From Bog-473 sp963751335 (lineage in GTDB: Bacteria; Actinomycetota; Acidimicrobiia; Acidimicrobiales; RAAP-2), in assembly GCA_963751335.1 (NCBI GenBank), contig CAVVUB010000001.1, forward strand, positions 310,001 through 374,000: a stretch of DNA of 64,000 nt, in the 5' to 3' direction. How positions within the stretch are numbered: position 1 is the first letter of the stretch; every line of letters starts with the position of its first letter. The position numbers and the translations under genes are program-made. Of this stretch, positions 26,358 to 38,303 are shown in pieces. Below the pieces are notes generated by a model that had not been told where the DNA came from, ran no database searches, and worked only from the letters and a program-made list of their open reading frames with translations.

Positions 26358-27230
26358 CTATGCCAGCAGACCCGACAGCGCCCGCGCCAGTTTGGCCGGG
26401 CTGTGCACCAGCCTGTTCTCCCCGGTCAGAGTGACGTCTTGGACCGCCAAATACGTTGTGCCGGTGGCCATGCCGCCGATGGTGTCACACAAGACCACGT
26501 CGACCGCGACATCGTGCCTGGCCAGGGCCTCGACATGGGCTGCCACGTCGTATCCCTCGGTCTCGGGGATCTGGGGCCGCAGGTTGCAGACGTAGACGAC
26601 CTGAGCCTGGGCTGAGGCCACCGCCTCGGCGATGCCCCGCACCGCCACGGCGGCCAGCACGCTGGTGAACAGGGAACCCGGCCCGATCACGATCTGGTCC
26701 GCCTCGGCGATCCGCTCGAGAGCCAGGGGCGGTGGCGCGGCGTCGTCGGGCACCACCGAGACCTGTCGGATGTCGCACGTCCCCATGACCGCCACCTGGC
26801 CGGCCACCGTGCCCTGGGCCGATTCGGCCTTGAGCGTGACCGGCTCCGCGGTGGCTGGCAGGACCTCGCCGTGCGCCCCCAGGAGCTGGGCTGCCTCCCG
26901 CACACCGAGCACGAGGTCGCCGGTGGCGTCGATCAGCCCCGTCAGGATGAGGTTGCCCAGCGCGTGACCGGCCAGCTCACCCTCTTCGAAGCGGCGCTCG
27001 AAGGCGAGCGCCAGGGCCGAGTCCTCGTCCGCCAGGGCGACCAGGCACTTGCGAATGTCGCCCAGGGCCACCACGTTGAGCAGCTCGCGCAGGCGTCCAC
27101 TGCTCCCGCCGTCGTCGGCCACCGACACCACTCCGGTCAGGGAACCCGCGTAGCGGCGGGCCGCCTTCAGGGTCACCGCGGTGCCGTGCCCCCCGCCGAT
27201 GGCCACCACGGCCGGCCGGACTTCGCTCAC
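26358..27230 (-). CDS. yvcK: YvcK-type gluconeogenesis factor (CofD-like)
   Basis: VVAIGGGHGTAVTLKAARRY, VSVADDGGSSGRLR, LGDIRKCLVAL, GHALGNLILTGL, ADQIVIGPGSLFTSVL and VVYVCNLRPQIPET are hallmarks of the YvcK/CofD-like family. It binds UDP-sugars and affects carbon routing to the cell wall in Gram-positive bacteria. The GTG start overlaps the rapZ stop (GTGA), so I prefer it over the longer frame to 27335. Confidence 0.93.
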   Translation of the reverse strand: MSEVRPAVVAIGGGHGTAVTLKAARRYAGSLTGVVSVADDGGSSGRLRELLNVVALGDIRKCLVALADEDSALALAFERRFEEGELAGHALGNLILTGLIDATGDLVLGVREAAQLLGAHGEVLPATAEPVTLKAESAQGTVAGQVAVMGTCDIRQVSVVPDDAAPPPLALERIAEADQIVIGPGSLFTSVLAAVAVRGIAEAVASAQAQVVYVCNLRPQIPETEGYDVAAHVEALARHDVAVDVVLCDTIGGMATGTTYLAVQDVTLTGENRLVHSPAKLARALSGLLA

Positions 27231-28091
27231 TTGTCGATGTCCCGGTGGAAGACGGAGGCGGCCTGGCCGTGACCGGCCAGCCGGTCGGCCAGCGCCTGGG
27301 CCAGCGCGACCGAGCGGTGCCGCCCGCCGGTGCACCCCATGGCGATGGTCAGGTACGACTTCCCCTCCCGGACGAAGGCCGGGAGGATGCTGGTCAACAG
27401 GTCGTCGACCTTCTCGAGGAACGACAGCGACTCGGGCTGGGACAGGACGTACTCACGCACCGGCTCGTCGAGCCCGCTGAAGGGACGCAGCTCCTCGACC
27501 CAGAAGGGGTTGGGCAGGAAGCGGCAGTCGAAGACCAGGTCGACATCGAGCGGGATGCCGTGCTTGTAGCCGAACGAGACGACCGAGGTCTGCATGAGCT
27601 GCTCCTCGTCGTCACCGAACGCCTCGAGGATCCGCGAGCGCAGCTGATTCGAGTTCAGCTCGCCGGTGTCGATCATGAGGTCGGCCCGCTCGCGTACAGG
27701 CTCGAGCAAGCTTGCGTTCGTCGGCGATCGACTCCTCCACGCCCCGGGCGGCCAGGGGGTGGCGCCGGCGGGTGCCCTCGTAGCGGCGAATCAGCACCTC
27801 GTCGGGCGCGTCGAGAAAGATCACACGCACGCGCTTGCGGGTGGACCGCAACTCGTCGAGCACGTCAGGCAGGTCGTCGAAGTATTCGGGGCCGGTATTG
27901 GAGCCTCCCCGTCCGATCACCAGGGCGACACGCTCGATGCCGGACCCGGGCCGGTCCACCATCTCGACCATCTTCATGATGAGGCCTGCGGGAAGGTTGT
28001 CGATGACGAACCAACCCACATCCTCGAGCGCCGCCGCCGCGGTCGATCGCCCGGCACCCGACATCCCCGTCACCACGGCGAACTCGCTCAT
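27227..28091 (-). CDS. rapZ: RapZ family nucleotide-binding protein, one +1 frameshift
   Basis: The Walker A motif GMSGAGRSTAAAALED and FVIDNLPAGL come first. After a shift near 27711 (extra C in AAGCTTGCTC), LLEPVRERADLMIDTG, VSFGYKHGIPLDVDLVFDCR, FLPNPFW and the C-terminal MGCTGGRHRSVALA follow. RapZ/YvcJ proteins bind nucleotides; in enterobacteria RapZ guides RNase E to glmZ, and the actinobacterial role is less clear. Its ATG overlaps the uvrC TGA (ATGA). Confidence 0.93.
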
Positions 28092-29953
28092 CGTCCTCCA
28101 GCCTTGCGCACGCCCTCGTAGACGGCGACACCGACGCTGTCGGGCAGCCAGGACGGGGCCAGCAGCTCCTCCAGGCTGGCTGCCCGGACCGCGTTGACCC
28201 CGCCGAACTCCTTGACCAATCGTGCCTTGCGCGTCGGCCCCAAACCGGGGATGTCGTCCAACAGGCTCTTGGTCATCCGCTTGGCCCGGCGCTCCCGATG
28301 GAACGTGATGGCGAAGCGGTGCGCCTCGTCCCGAAGCCGTTGGAGCAGGTAGAGGGCCTCAGAGCCCCGGCGCAGGCGGATGGGCTCGGGATCACCAGGG
28401 CGGTAGACCTCCTCGAACTGCTTGGCCAGGGAGGCCAGCTCCATCTCGTCTTCGAGCCCGAGCTCACGGACCACCCGCTCGGCCACGTGCAGCTGCCCCT
28501 TCCCCCCATCGACCAGCAGCAGGTTGGGGCGGTAGGCGAAGCGCCGCGGCCGCTCGCCGGCGGGCGTGTCCTTCGCCATCTTGAGGGCCGTGAGCCGCCG
28601 GGTGAGTACCTCCTCCATGGCTGCATAGTCGTCGTTCCCGGGCACGGACTTGACCTTGAACCGGCGGTAATCCGAGCGTTTGGCCAGGCCGTCCTCCATC
28701 ACGACCATGGATCCGACATAGTCGGTCCCCTGGAGGTGGCTCATGTCGTAGCACTCGATCCGGAGGGGGGCCTCACGAAGACCCAGGGCACCCTGGAGCT
28801 CCGTCAGCGCCCGTGAGCGCGCGTTGTGGTCCGAGGCCCGCCGCAAACGGTGGCGGGCCAGGTCCTCGCTCGCTGAGCGGGTCACCGTCTCCTGGAGGGC
28901 CCGCTTGGCCCCCCGCTGCGGCACCGCGAAGTCGACCGGGCCCTCACGCACGGCGCGCAGCCAGCTCTCGAGCAGCTCTTGTTCAGCCGGCAGCTCGGGT
29001 ACCAGCACCCGCCGGGGCACCTCGGCGCCTTCGTCGCCGTACACCTGCGACACGATCGTCCGCACGAACTCGGGGCTCGAGAGGTCCTCGACCTTCTCGG
29101 CCACGAAGCCTCGGTTGCCGACCACGCGGCCCCGGCGCACCCGGAAGATCTGCACCGCCGCTTCGAGGGGATCCTCCGCCACCCCGACGATGTCGAAGTC
29201 CTCGGCCCGATCCGAGACCATCTGCTGGGCTTCGGCCGCCTTGTGCACGGCGGTGATCCGGTCACGCAGTCGTGCTGCCCGCTCGAACTGCAGCTCGTCC
29301 GACGCGGCGCGCATGTCCGCTTCCAAACTGGCCAGCACGGGCTCGGTGTCGCCGGAGAGGAACCGCATCAGGTCGTTGACGTAGCCGTCGTAGGCGTCGT
29401 GATCCACTGCGCCCACGCACGGACCCGAGCAGCGGTCGATGTCGTAGAGCAGGCATGGACGCCCCAAGCGCTCGTGCCGCTTGAACTTCGTCTCCGAGCA
29501 CGTGCGGACAGGGAAGCTCCGGATCAAGAGGTCGAGGGTCTGGCGGATGGCGTAGGCGTGACCGTAGGGACCGAAGTAGCGCACGCCCTTGCGCTTGCGC
29601 CCGCGTACGACGGCCGGGCGCGGCCACTCCTCGTTCAGGGTGATGGCCAGCCAGGGGTAACTCTTGTCGTCTTTGAGGCGGACGTTGTAACGAGGCAGGT
29701 GCGCCTGGATCAGCGAGTGCTCCAGAATCAGCGCGTCCACCTCGCTGTCGACCACGATCCACTCGACGTGGTCGGCCTGGGCGACCATCTGGGCCGTCCG
29801 GGGCATCAGCTTGGCCGACTCCTGCCAGTAATTGGGCAGGCGGTGGCGCAGCGACTTCGCCTTGCCGACGTAGAGGACTCGGCCTTCGGAGTCGTAGAAC
29901 TGGTACGAGCCCGGTGCGTCCGGGATTGAGCCCGTGGGGGGCCGATACTGCAT
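28088..29953 (-). CDS. uvrC: excinuclease ABC subunit C
   Basis: The product is about 621 residues, intact. The GIY-YIG nuclease is at the N-terminus (PGSYQFYDSEGRVLYVGKAK). A Cys-rich patch (CLLYDIDRCSGPC), the UVR motif near residues 200-235, the RNase H-like nuclease (RIECYDMSHLQGTDYVGSM, LLVDGGKGQL) and a C-terminal helix-hairpin-helix (DIPGLGPTRKARL) follow. It makes both incisions in nucleotide excision repair. The ATG at 29953 (MQYRPPTGSIPDAPG) is preferred. Confidence 0.96.
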   Translation of the reverse strand: MQYRPPTGSIPDAPGSYQFYDSEGRVLYVGKAKSLRHRLPNYWQESAKLMPRTAQMVAQADHVEWIVVDSEVDALILEHSLIQAHLPRYNVRLKDDKSYPWLAITLNEEWPRPAVVRGRKRKGVRYFGPYGHAYAIRQTLDLLIRSFPVRTCSETKFKRHERLGRPCLLYDIDRCSGPCVGAVDHDAYDGYVNDLMRFLSGDTEPVLASLEADMRAASDELQFERAARLRDRITAVHKAAEAQQMVSDRAEDFDIVGVAEDPLEAAVQIFRVRRGRVVGNRGFVAEKVEDLSSPEFVRTIVSQVYGDEGAEVPRRVLVPELPAEQELLESWLRAVREGPVDFAVPQRGAKRALQETVTRSASEDLARHRLRRASDHNARSRALTELQGALGLREAPLRIECYDMSHLQGTDYVGSMVVMEDGLAKRSDYRRFKVKSVPGNDDYAAMEEVLTRRLTALKMAKDTPAGERPRRFAYRPNLLLVDGGKGQLHVAERVVRELGLEDEMELASLAKQFEEVYRPGDPEPIRLRRGSEALYLLQRLRDEAHRFAITFHRERRAKRMTKSLLDDIPGLGPTRKARLVKEFGGVNAVRAASLEELLAPSWLPDSVGVAVYEGVRKAGGR

Positions 29954-30115
29954 CACTCCCACTCTCGCGCACGCCTGCGACGTGGGCGTTACACTGGTGG
30001 TGCCGGCCTGGTATCCGGCACACAACCTCGCATCGAGGCCGACATACCCGCGGATGGGCGACCAGGCTGTCCCCGCCGGCCAGATCGATGCTCTCCCTCA
30101 AAGGGGGCAGACCAC

Positions 30116-31210
30116 ATGCTCAGGCTCCAGGCGCCGCTCTCCGAGCGTTATACCGCCGCGACCGACGACGAGTTGGCCGCCATGATCGGCCACGCCAAGG
30201 AGGCGCTCGGCTCACGGGTGTTCATCCTCGGCCACCACTACCAGCGCGACGACGTCATGCGCTGGGCCGATGCACGGGGCGACTCCTTCGGGCTCTCCCG
30301 TCTGGCCGCCGGCCAGGACGAGGCGGAGTTCATCGTCTTCTGCGGCGTCCACTTCATGGCCGAGTCGGCGGACGTCCTGACCGGGGACCACCAACAGGTC
30401 GTCCTGCCCGATCTGAACGCCGGCTGTTCCATGGCCGATATGGCCGACATCGACCAGGTCGAGGAGGCCTGGGACGACCTGGCCCGGGTGATCGACGTGG
30501 ACGGGCTGATCCCGGTGACCTACATGAACTCGGCCGCCGCGCTGAAGGCCTTCGTCGGGAAGCACGGCGGCGCGGTCTGCACGTCCTCCAACGCCCGGGC
30601 CGTGCTGACGTGGGCCCTCGAACGGGGCGAGCGCGTCTTGTTCTTCCCCGACCAGCACCTCGGGCGCAATACCGGCTACCAACTCGGCTTCGGCGCCGAC
30701 GACATGCGCGTGTGGAATCCGAGGCTCGCGCTTGGTGGACTGACCGACCGCGAGGTCAAGGAATCCACTTTGCTCCTGTGGAAGGGCCACTGCTCGGTGC
30801 ATCAGCGCTTCCGCCCCGAGCACGTCGAGGCCTTCCGGGCCGAGCACCCCGAGGGGATCGTCATGATCCACCCCGAGTGCGCGCACGAGGTCGTCGAGCT
30901 CGGAGACGTCATCGGTTCGACCGATGCCATCATCCGAGCCGTCGAGGAGGCACCGCCCGGCTCGGTGATCGGTGTGGCCACCGAGATCCATCTGGTCAAG
31001 CGTCTCAACGACGAGTCACCCGACAAGACCGTCGTCTGTCTCGATCCGCTCGTCTGCCCGTGCTCGACCATGTCGCGCATCGACCCCCCGCACTTGGCCT
31101 GGATTCTCGAAGGCTTGGTCGACGGGCAGGTGCGCAATCCCATCAGGGTCGACGCCGAGACCGCCGAATGGGCCAAGGTGGCACTCGAGCGCATGCTCGC
31201 CATCACCTGA
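30116..31210 (+). CDS. nadA: quinolinate synthase A
   Basis: The product is 364 residues, intact. It condenses iminoaspartate with dihydroxyacetone phosphate to quinolinate in NAD synthesis, using a 4Fe-4S cluster. RVFILGHHYQRDDVM, FCGVHFMAESADVL, the GCSMADM region, FPDQHLGRNTGYQLG, KGHCSVHQRF and MIHPECAHEVV carry the conserved His and Cys residues. AAAGGGGG precedes the ATG. It diverges from uvrC across 162 bp; TTACACT at about 29990 is a possible -10. No nadB or nadC is in the window. Confidence 0.96.
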   Translation: MLRLQAPLSERYTAATDDELAAMIGHAKEALGSRVFILGHHYQRDDVMRWADARGDSFGLSRLAAGQDEAEFIVFCGVHFMAESADVLTGDHQQVVLPDLNAGCSMADMADIDQVEEAWDDLARVIDVDGLIPVTYMNSAAALKAFVGKHGGAVCTSSNARAVLTWALERGERVLFFPDQHLGRNTGYQLGFGADDMRVWNPRLALGGLTDREVKESTLLLWKGHCSVHQRFRPEHVEAFRAEHPEGIVMIHPECAHEVVELGDVIGSTDAIIRAVEEAPPGSVIGVATEIHLVKRLNDESPDKTVVCLDPLVCPCSTMSRIDPPHLAWILEGLVDGQVRNPIRVDAETAEWAKVALERMLAIT

Positions 31211-31240
31211 GGCTGGGCTTCCGGGCCGTGATCAGCGCGC

Positions 31241-33874
31241 TCAAGAACCGATTTCGATGTCCCCGCCGTGGATCAGCGGTTGTGCCGCCTTCCGCGTCAC
31301 GTCGCACCCGGGAGAGGTCTGGGAGACCGACCTTCCCGTGGCCACCGTGAGCGCCGCCGGACTGGACCCCAGCACCGCGACGACGGTTTCCTTTGCCGAT
31401 CCGTCCGTCACCTTCCCGGTGATCGTGGCCGTAGTGCCGGCGATCGAGACGCACGTCACTCGTGCGCTCAGCGCCGTCCAGCGGGGTGGGAAGGTCGGCC
31501 AATCCTTCTGATAGAAGAAGAATGCGCCCTGCGCCGTGTTCCCGGTGCCCTCCGTCTCGATACCGAAGAGGTTGTGATACTCGCCGGCGCCGAGGATCTG
31601 ATCGGTCGACACCGAGGGAGCGTCGCCCAGTTCGAGGTCGATCGCGCCGCTCGCCAACGGCGTGAGCTCCGGCGAACTCGTGGGAGCCCAGCATCCTGAC
31701 GAGACCGAGGCGATATCAGGCGCGTAGGAGAGCGCGAGCTCGTTTCCAGCGCCGATCTGGGCCACGACGTTTTCTGAACCAGTAGGACCTTGTACCTGCC
31801 CGGTGATGGTGGCGACCCCGTCGTCGAATGTGACGCAGCTCACGGTCGCTCCCCGAAGGGTAAGGGGGGTGCTCGGTGTGGGCCAGCCCGCCTGGTAGAA
31901 AGAAAACGTCCCGCGGGCGTCTCGACCGGTGGCGCTCGTGTCGATCCCGAACGACCCCGCGTTGCCGCTCAGGCTGCCGTAACCGATGATCTCGGCGGGG
32001 CTGTTGATCTGACCCACGGTGTTGCTGCCTGCGTTCGTGAACCACACGTTTCCGTTCGGCCCCGTCACGATGGAGTTCGGTTGATCAATCGACGGGTCGG
32101 TGTAGTCGGCGATTTCACCTGACGTCGTGATCCTCCCGATTGAGTTGTTGGCCGTGTTCGTGAACCACAGTTGTTCGTCGGGCCCGGTGGTGATGCCCTC
32201 GGGCTGGTCGATCGAAGGGTCGGTGTAGTTGGTCACCACACCGGACGTCGAGATGCGGCCGATGGAGTTGTTGCCGGCGTTGGTGAACCACAGCGCACCG
32301 TCAGACCCGGCGGTGACCCCTTCGGGCTGGTCGATCGAAGGGTCGGTGTAGTTGGTCACCACACCGGACGTCGAGATGCGGCCGATGGAGTTGTTGCCGG
32401 CGTTGGTGAACCACAGCGCACCGTCAGGCCCTGTGGTGATGCCTTCGGGCTGGTCGATTGACGCGTCGGCATAGTTCGTCACCGACCCTGTGGTGGTGAT
32501 ACGCCCGATGGAGTTGTTGCCGGCGTTGGTGAACCACAGCGCATCGTCAGGTCCGGTCGTGATGTTCTCGGGCTGGTCGATCGACGCGTCGGTGTAGTTG
32601 GTCACCGACCCAGTGGTGGTGATACGCCCGATGGAGTTGTTGCCGACGTTGGTGAACCACAGGGCGCCGTCGGGCCCGGGGGTGATGCCTCCGGGCTGGT
32701 CGATGGACGGGTCTGCCGCGTCCGCCAGCCCTGTCTGATTGCTATTGATTGTCACGTAGCTGAGCCGTCCGATGGTATTTCCGGTCGAGTTCGTGACCCA
32801 GAACGAACCGTCAGGTCCGAGCGCGATCCCGTGCGGTTCGTCGAAGCCGTCGGCGGTGAAGTTCGACACGAGACCGGAGGTCGTCACCCGAACGATGGAA
32901 CTCGCGTAATGATTGTCGAACCATAGAGCGCCGTCGGACCCGATCGCGACGGAACCCAGGCCGAATGGCTTGCAATACGAGCACTCGAAGCGGCTCAGCG
33001 TGTTCGTGGTCGGGTCGAACTTTCCGATCTCGCCTCCTCGTGCTTGGAACCACATGGCGCCGTCTGGTCCCTCCGTGATGGCGCTGCCGTAGTCGCCCTT
33101 GACTGGGAACATGTTGACGATGCCTGTGGAGGTGATCTCACCCATCTTCCCGCCGTACAAGAACCAGATGGCTCCGTCCGGACCAGCCGCCAGGCCGCTC
33201 GGCCAATCCTGTCCCGGCACAGTGAAGCTGGAAACGGCGCCGGACGTCGTGATGCGTCCAATGGTGCGGCTTCCCGCGTTGACGAACCACAAGGCACCGT
33301 CGGGGCCGGCCGTGATATCCGTTGGAGTGTCCAACGTTGGATCGCTGTAGGTCGTCACCGCGCCGGACGTCGAGATACGACCTATCGAGTTGTTGAGCTG
33401 CGTGAACCAGAGGGCACCGTCGGAGCCGCTGACGATGCTGCCCGGTTCGTCGATGGACGGATCGGTGTAGTCGCTGACGACGCCCGATGTCGTGATCCTG
33501 CCGATGGCGCCGCCATTGAGCGCCCCCTCGGTAAACCACAGTGCACCGTCTGGGCCCGAGGTGATCCCTCCCAACCCCCACAGGCCGGAAGGATCGAACG
33601 TGCCGGCGATGTAGCTCGTGATGACTCCGTTGGGCGTGATGCGGCCGATCGAATATTCGGCGCCATTGGTGAACCACAAGTTGCCATCGGGGCCGGCAGT
33701 GATGTCGGACGGGCCCGAGACCAAGGCCCCCGGGTCGCTGCCCACCGTCACGGCCGGCGGGAAGGCAGAGGCCTGCGACGGTGAGAAGAGGACCATACCG
33801 GTCGCCAAAGTGCTCAGGACCAGCACAGTGGGCCCGATTCCTCGCGGCATTCGAGTCCACCAGCGTCGATCCAT
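31241..33874 (-). CDS. secreted beta-propeller (Vgb/lyase-like) repeat protein
   Basis: The product is about 877 residues, unbroken. A signal peptide (GPTVLVLSTLATGMVLFS, cleavage near ASAF) leads to 14 repeats of about 42 residues built on GPDGALWFTNAGNNSIGRI. This is the virginiamycin-B-lyase/streptogramin-lyase type of propeller blade, enough for two seven-bladed rings. Two copies of another domain follow (GIDTSATGRDARGTFSFYQ and GIETEGTGNTAQGAFFFYQ, each with one VSCV/VTCV strand and VATITGQV/ATITGKV). An extracellular role is likely; catalysis is not shown. GGAAGG precedes ATG 33874. Confidence 0.85.
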   Translation of the reverse strand: MDRRWWTRMPRGIGPTVLVLSTLATGMVLFSPSQASAFPPAVTVGSDPGALVSGPSDITAGPDGNLWFTNGAEYSIGRITPNGVITSYIAGTFDPSGLWGLGGITSGPDGALWFTEGALNGGAIGRITTSGVVSDYTDPSIDEPGSIVSGSDGALWFTQLNNSIGRISTSGAVTTYSDPTLDTPTDITAGPDGALWFVNAGSRTIGRITTSGAVSSFTVPGQDWPSGLAAGPDGAIWFLYGGKMGEITSTGIVNMFPVKGDYGSAITEGPDGAMWFQARGGEIGKFDPTTNTLSRFECSYCKPFGLGSVAIGSDGALWFDNHYASSIVRVTTSGLVSNFTADGFDEPHGIALGPDGSFWVTNSTGNTIGRLSYVTINSNQTGLADAADPSIDQPGGITPGPDGALWFTNVGNNSIGRITTTGSVTNYTDASIDQPENITTGPDDALWFTNAGNNSIGRITTTGSVTNYADASIDQPEGITTGPDGALWFTNAGNNSIGRISTSGVVTNYTDPSIDQPEGVTAGSDGALWFTNAGNNSIGRISTSGVVTNYTDPSIDQPEGITTGPDEQLWFTNTANNSIGRITTSGEIADYTDPSIDQPNSIVTGPNGNVWFTNAGSNTVGQINSPAEIIGYGSLSGNAGSFGIDTSATGRDARGTFSFYQAGWPTPSTPLTLRGATVSCVTFDDGVATITGQVQGPTGSENVVAQIGAGNELALSYAPDIASVSSGCWAPTSSPELTPLASGAIDLELGDAPSVSTDQILGAGEYHNLFGIETEGTGNTAQGAFFFYQKDWPTFPPRWTALSARVTCVSIAGTTATITGKVTDGSAKETVVAVLGSSPAALTVATGRSVSQTSPGCDVTRKAAQPLIHGGDIEIGS
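32199..32427 (-). repeat. identical 106-bp units inside the propeller gene
   Basis: Bases 32199-32304 and 32322-32427 match along about 106 bp, a spacing of 123 bp (41 codons), and the neighbouring units differ at only a few bases. The units encode adjacent propeller blades. DNA-level identity implies recent tandem duplication or gene conversion within the array. Confidence 0.85.
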
Positions 33875-34071
33875 CTGGACCTTCCCGCACGCTCTTCGGG
33901 CGTGCAAGAAGGTTCCTACGACGCCCGGTACGTGCTGTCTCGCTCATCCAATCATGATCACTGGGCCCCCCACAACCCTCCGGCTGCCTCGAGTCGATCA
34001 GGGCGTCCGGTCCGGGGAACGCGCCGTTAGCCTCGAGGAACCGCTCCGTTCGACCCTGAGAGGCATCCTGC

Positions 34072-34836
34072 ATGACCGATTACCCAGCTCCGCCCGTCCC
34101 GGCGAACCACGTGGAGCCGGTGCCACGGCGGATCCGGGCCGTCCTGGCCGGCAAGACGGTGGTGGACACGACCGCGGCCCGCTACGTGTGGGAGTGGCCC
34201 CCCTTTCCGCAGTACTACATCCCCCTGGCCGATGTGGCACCCGACGTGCTGGTCGACGAGCAGTCGACCGACGACACTCCCCGGGGTGAGGTCAAGCGAT
34301 ACGGGCTTCGCGTCGGCGACGTCGAGCGGCCGGGGGCGGCGAAGGTGCTCGGTGCGGCGAAGGTGGCCGGCCTCGACGACACGGTGCGTTTCGAGTGGTC
34401 TGCGCTCGACGCCTGGTACGAGGAGGACGAGCAGGTGTTCGTCCACCCGCGCAATCCGTACTCCCGGGTCGACGCCATCCGCTCGACCCGCACGGTGCGG
34501 GTGGAGTCCCACGGTGTCGTGCTGGCGGAGTCCTCGTCACCCGTCCTGTGCTTCGAGACCGGACTGCCGACCCGCTACTACCTCAACCGGACGGACGTCG
34601 ACTTCACGCACCTGGAGCGCACCGAGACCCGGACCGCATGCCCCTACAAGGGCGTCACCACCGGCTACTGGTCATCGGTGATCGAAGGGCGCACCCACCC
34701 GGACATCGCCTGGGCCTACGACTTCCCGACCCGCGACCTGCTGCCCATCGCCGGCCTGGTGGCCTTCTACAACGAGAAGCTCGACATCTTCCTCGACGGT
34801 GTCGAACTCGAGCGACCGAAGACCCACTTCTCCTGA
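34072..34836 (+). CDS. DUF427 domain protein (two domains)
   Basis: The product is 254 residues. The first DUF427 copy (RIRAVLAGKTVVDTTAARYVWE with FPQYYIPLADV) is followed by the second (RTVRVESHGVVLAESSSPVL, RYYLNRTDVDF, CPYKGVTTGYWS, WAYDFPTRDLLPIAGLVAFYN). DUF427 proteins are small beta-barrel proteins of unclear biochemical role, common in actinobacteria. It ends 29 bases before the convergent uvrA. Confidence 0.88.
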   Translation: MTDYPAPPVPANHVEPVPRRIRAVLAGKTVVDTTAARYVWEWPPFPQYYIPLADVAPDVLVDEQSTDDTPRGEVKRYGLRVGDVERPGAAKVLGAAKVAGLDDTVRFEWSALDAWYEEDEQVFVHPRNPYSRVDAIRSTRTVRVESHGVVLAESSSPVLCFETGLPTRYYLNRTDVDFTHLERTETRTACPYKGVTTGYWSSVIEGRTHPDIAWAYDFPTRDLLPIAGLVAFYNEKLDIFLDGVELERPKTHFS

Positions 34837-34865
34837 GCCCAGGCCACCGCCGGGCCGGTGCTCGG

Positions 34866-37724
<2,859 letters not shown>

Positions 37725-37852
37725 TGAGAGGAGATTACCGGTGGGCTGTGTCACCCCGGTCCGGCCGCCGCGTCGATGCAGGCAGGACGGGGCGGCGGCC
37801 TCAGCCGGGCTGCTGATGGTCGGCCGCCGAGGGTCGGCGACCTCCCCGGCGC

Positions 37853-38236
37853 CTACTCGAAGGTCACGTCCTCGTCGCCCCAGTAGGCGGTCGCTTCGGA
37901 GATCTGGCCCTCGTCGGTCACGGTGAACACCTCGACCCCGCGGATGTGCATGACCTGGTCGACTCCCGCCATCGTCATGGAGATGTCGAAGCTCACGGCG
38001 GCGACATCGCCCACCGGGTGCACGCTCACGGGGTCGAAGGCGATGGTCTCGCAGGCGTCGAACGAATTCGAGATGAAGTCCCGGATCTCGTCGCGCCCGA
38101 CATGGCGGCCGGCCGGGTACGGGTCGATCTGGACGGCATCCTCTGTGAACAGGGCGGCGTAGGCGTCCGCGTCCTTGGTGCCGACCGTGCCGGCATAGCG
38201 TTCGGCGACCTCACGAAGCAGTACCGGCGTGGGCAT
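37853..38236 (-). CDS. SnoaL-like / NTF2-fold protein
   Basis: The product is 127 residues. AERYAGTVGTKDADAYAALF, TEDAVQIDPYPAGRHVGRD, IRDFISNSF, and the closing FTVTDEGQISEATAYW follow the NTF2-like alpha-plus-beta pattern of SnoaL and ketosteroid-isomerase relatives. Many are small-molecule isomerases or cyclases, and others are of unknown role. An Asp in the 'EDAV..DP' position is compatible with steroid-isomerase-type chemistry, but the substrate is unknown. Confidence 0.82.
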   Translation of the reverse strand: MPTPVLLREVAERYAGTVGTKDADAYAALFTEDAVQIDPYPAGRHVGRDEIRDFISNSFDACETIAFDPVSVHPVGDVAAVSFDISMTMAGVDQVMHIRGVEVFTVTDEGQISEATAYWGDEDVTFE

Positions 38237-38303
38237 CGGCTCACCATAGGCCGCCGGGCGCGAAGAGCGCCGGTGGCGCCGCGCCGGAGGGGCGCGGGGC
38301 GGC

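Noticed and set aside
25645..26595. 316-codon plus-strand frame opposite gap and yvcK
   Set aside because: Shadow of well-supported minus-strand genes.
32030..32730. Regularly spaced near-identical units that could suggest a CRISPR array
   Set aside because: Each unit is in frame, encodes a propeller blade, and is far longer than a CRISPR repeat with no variable spacers.
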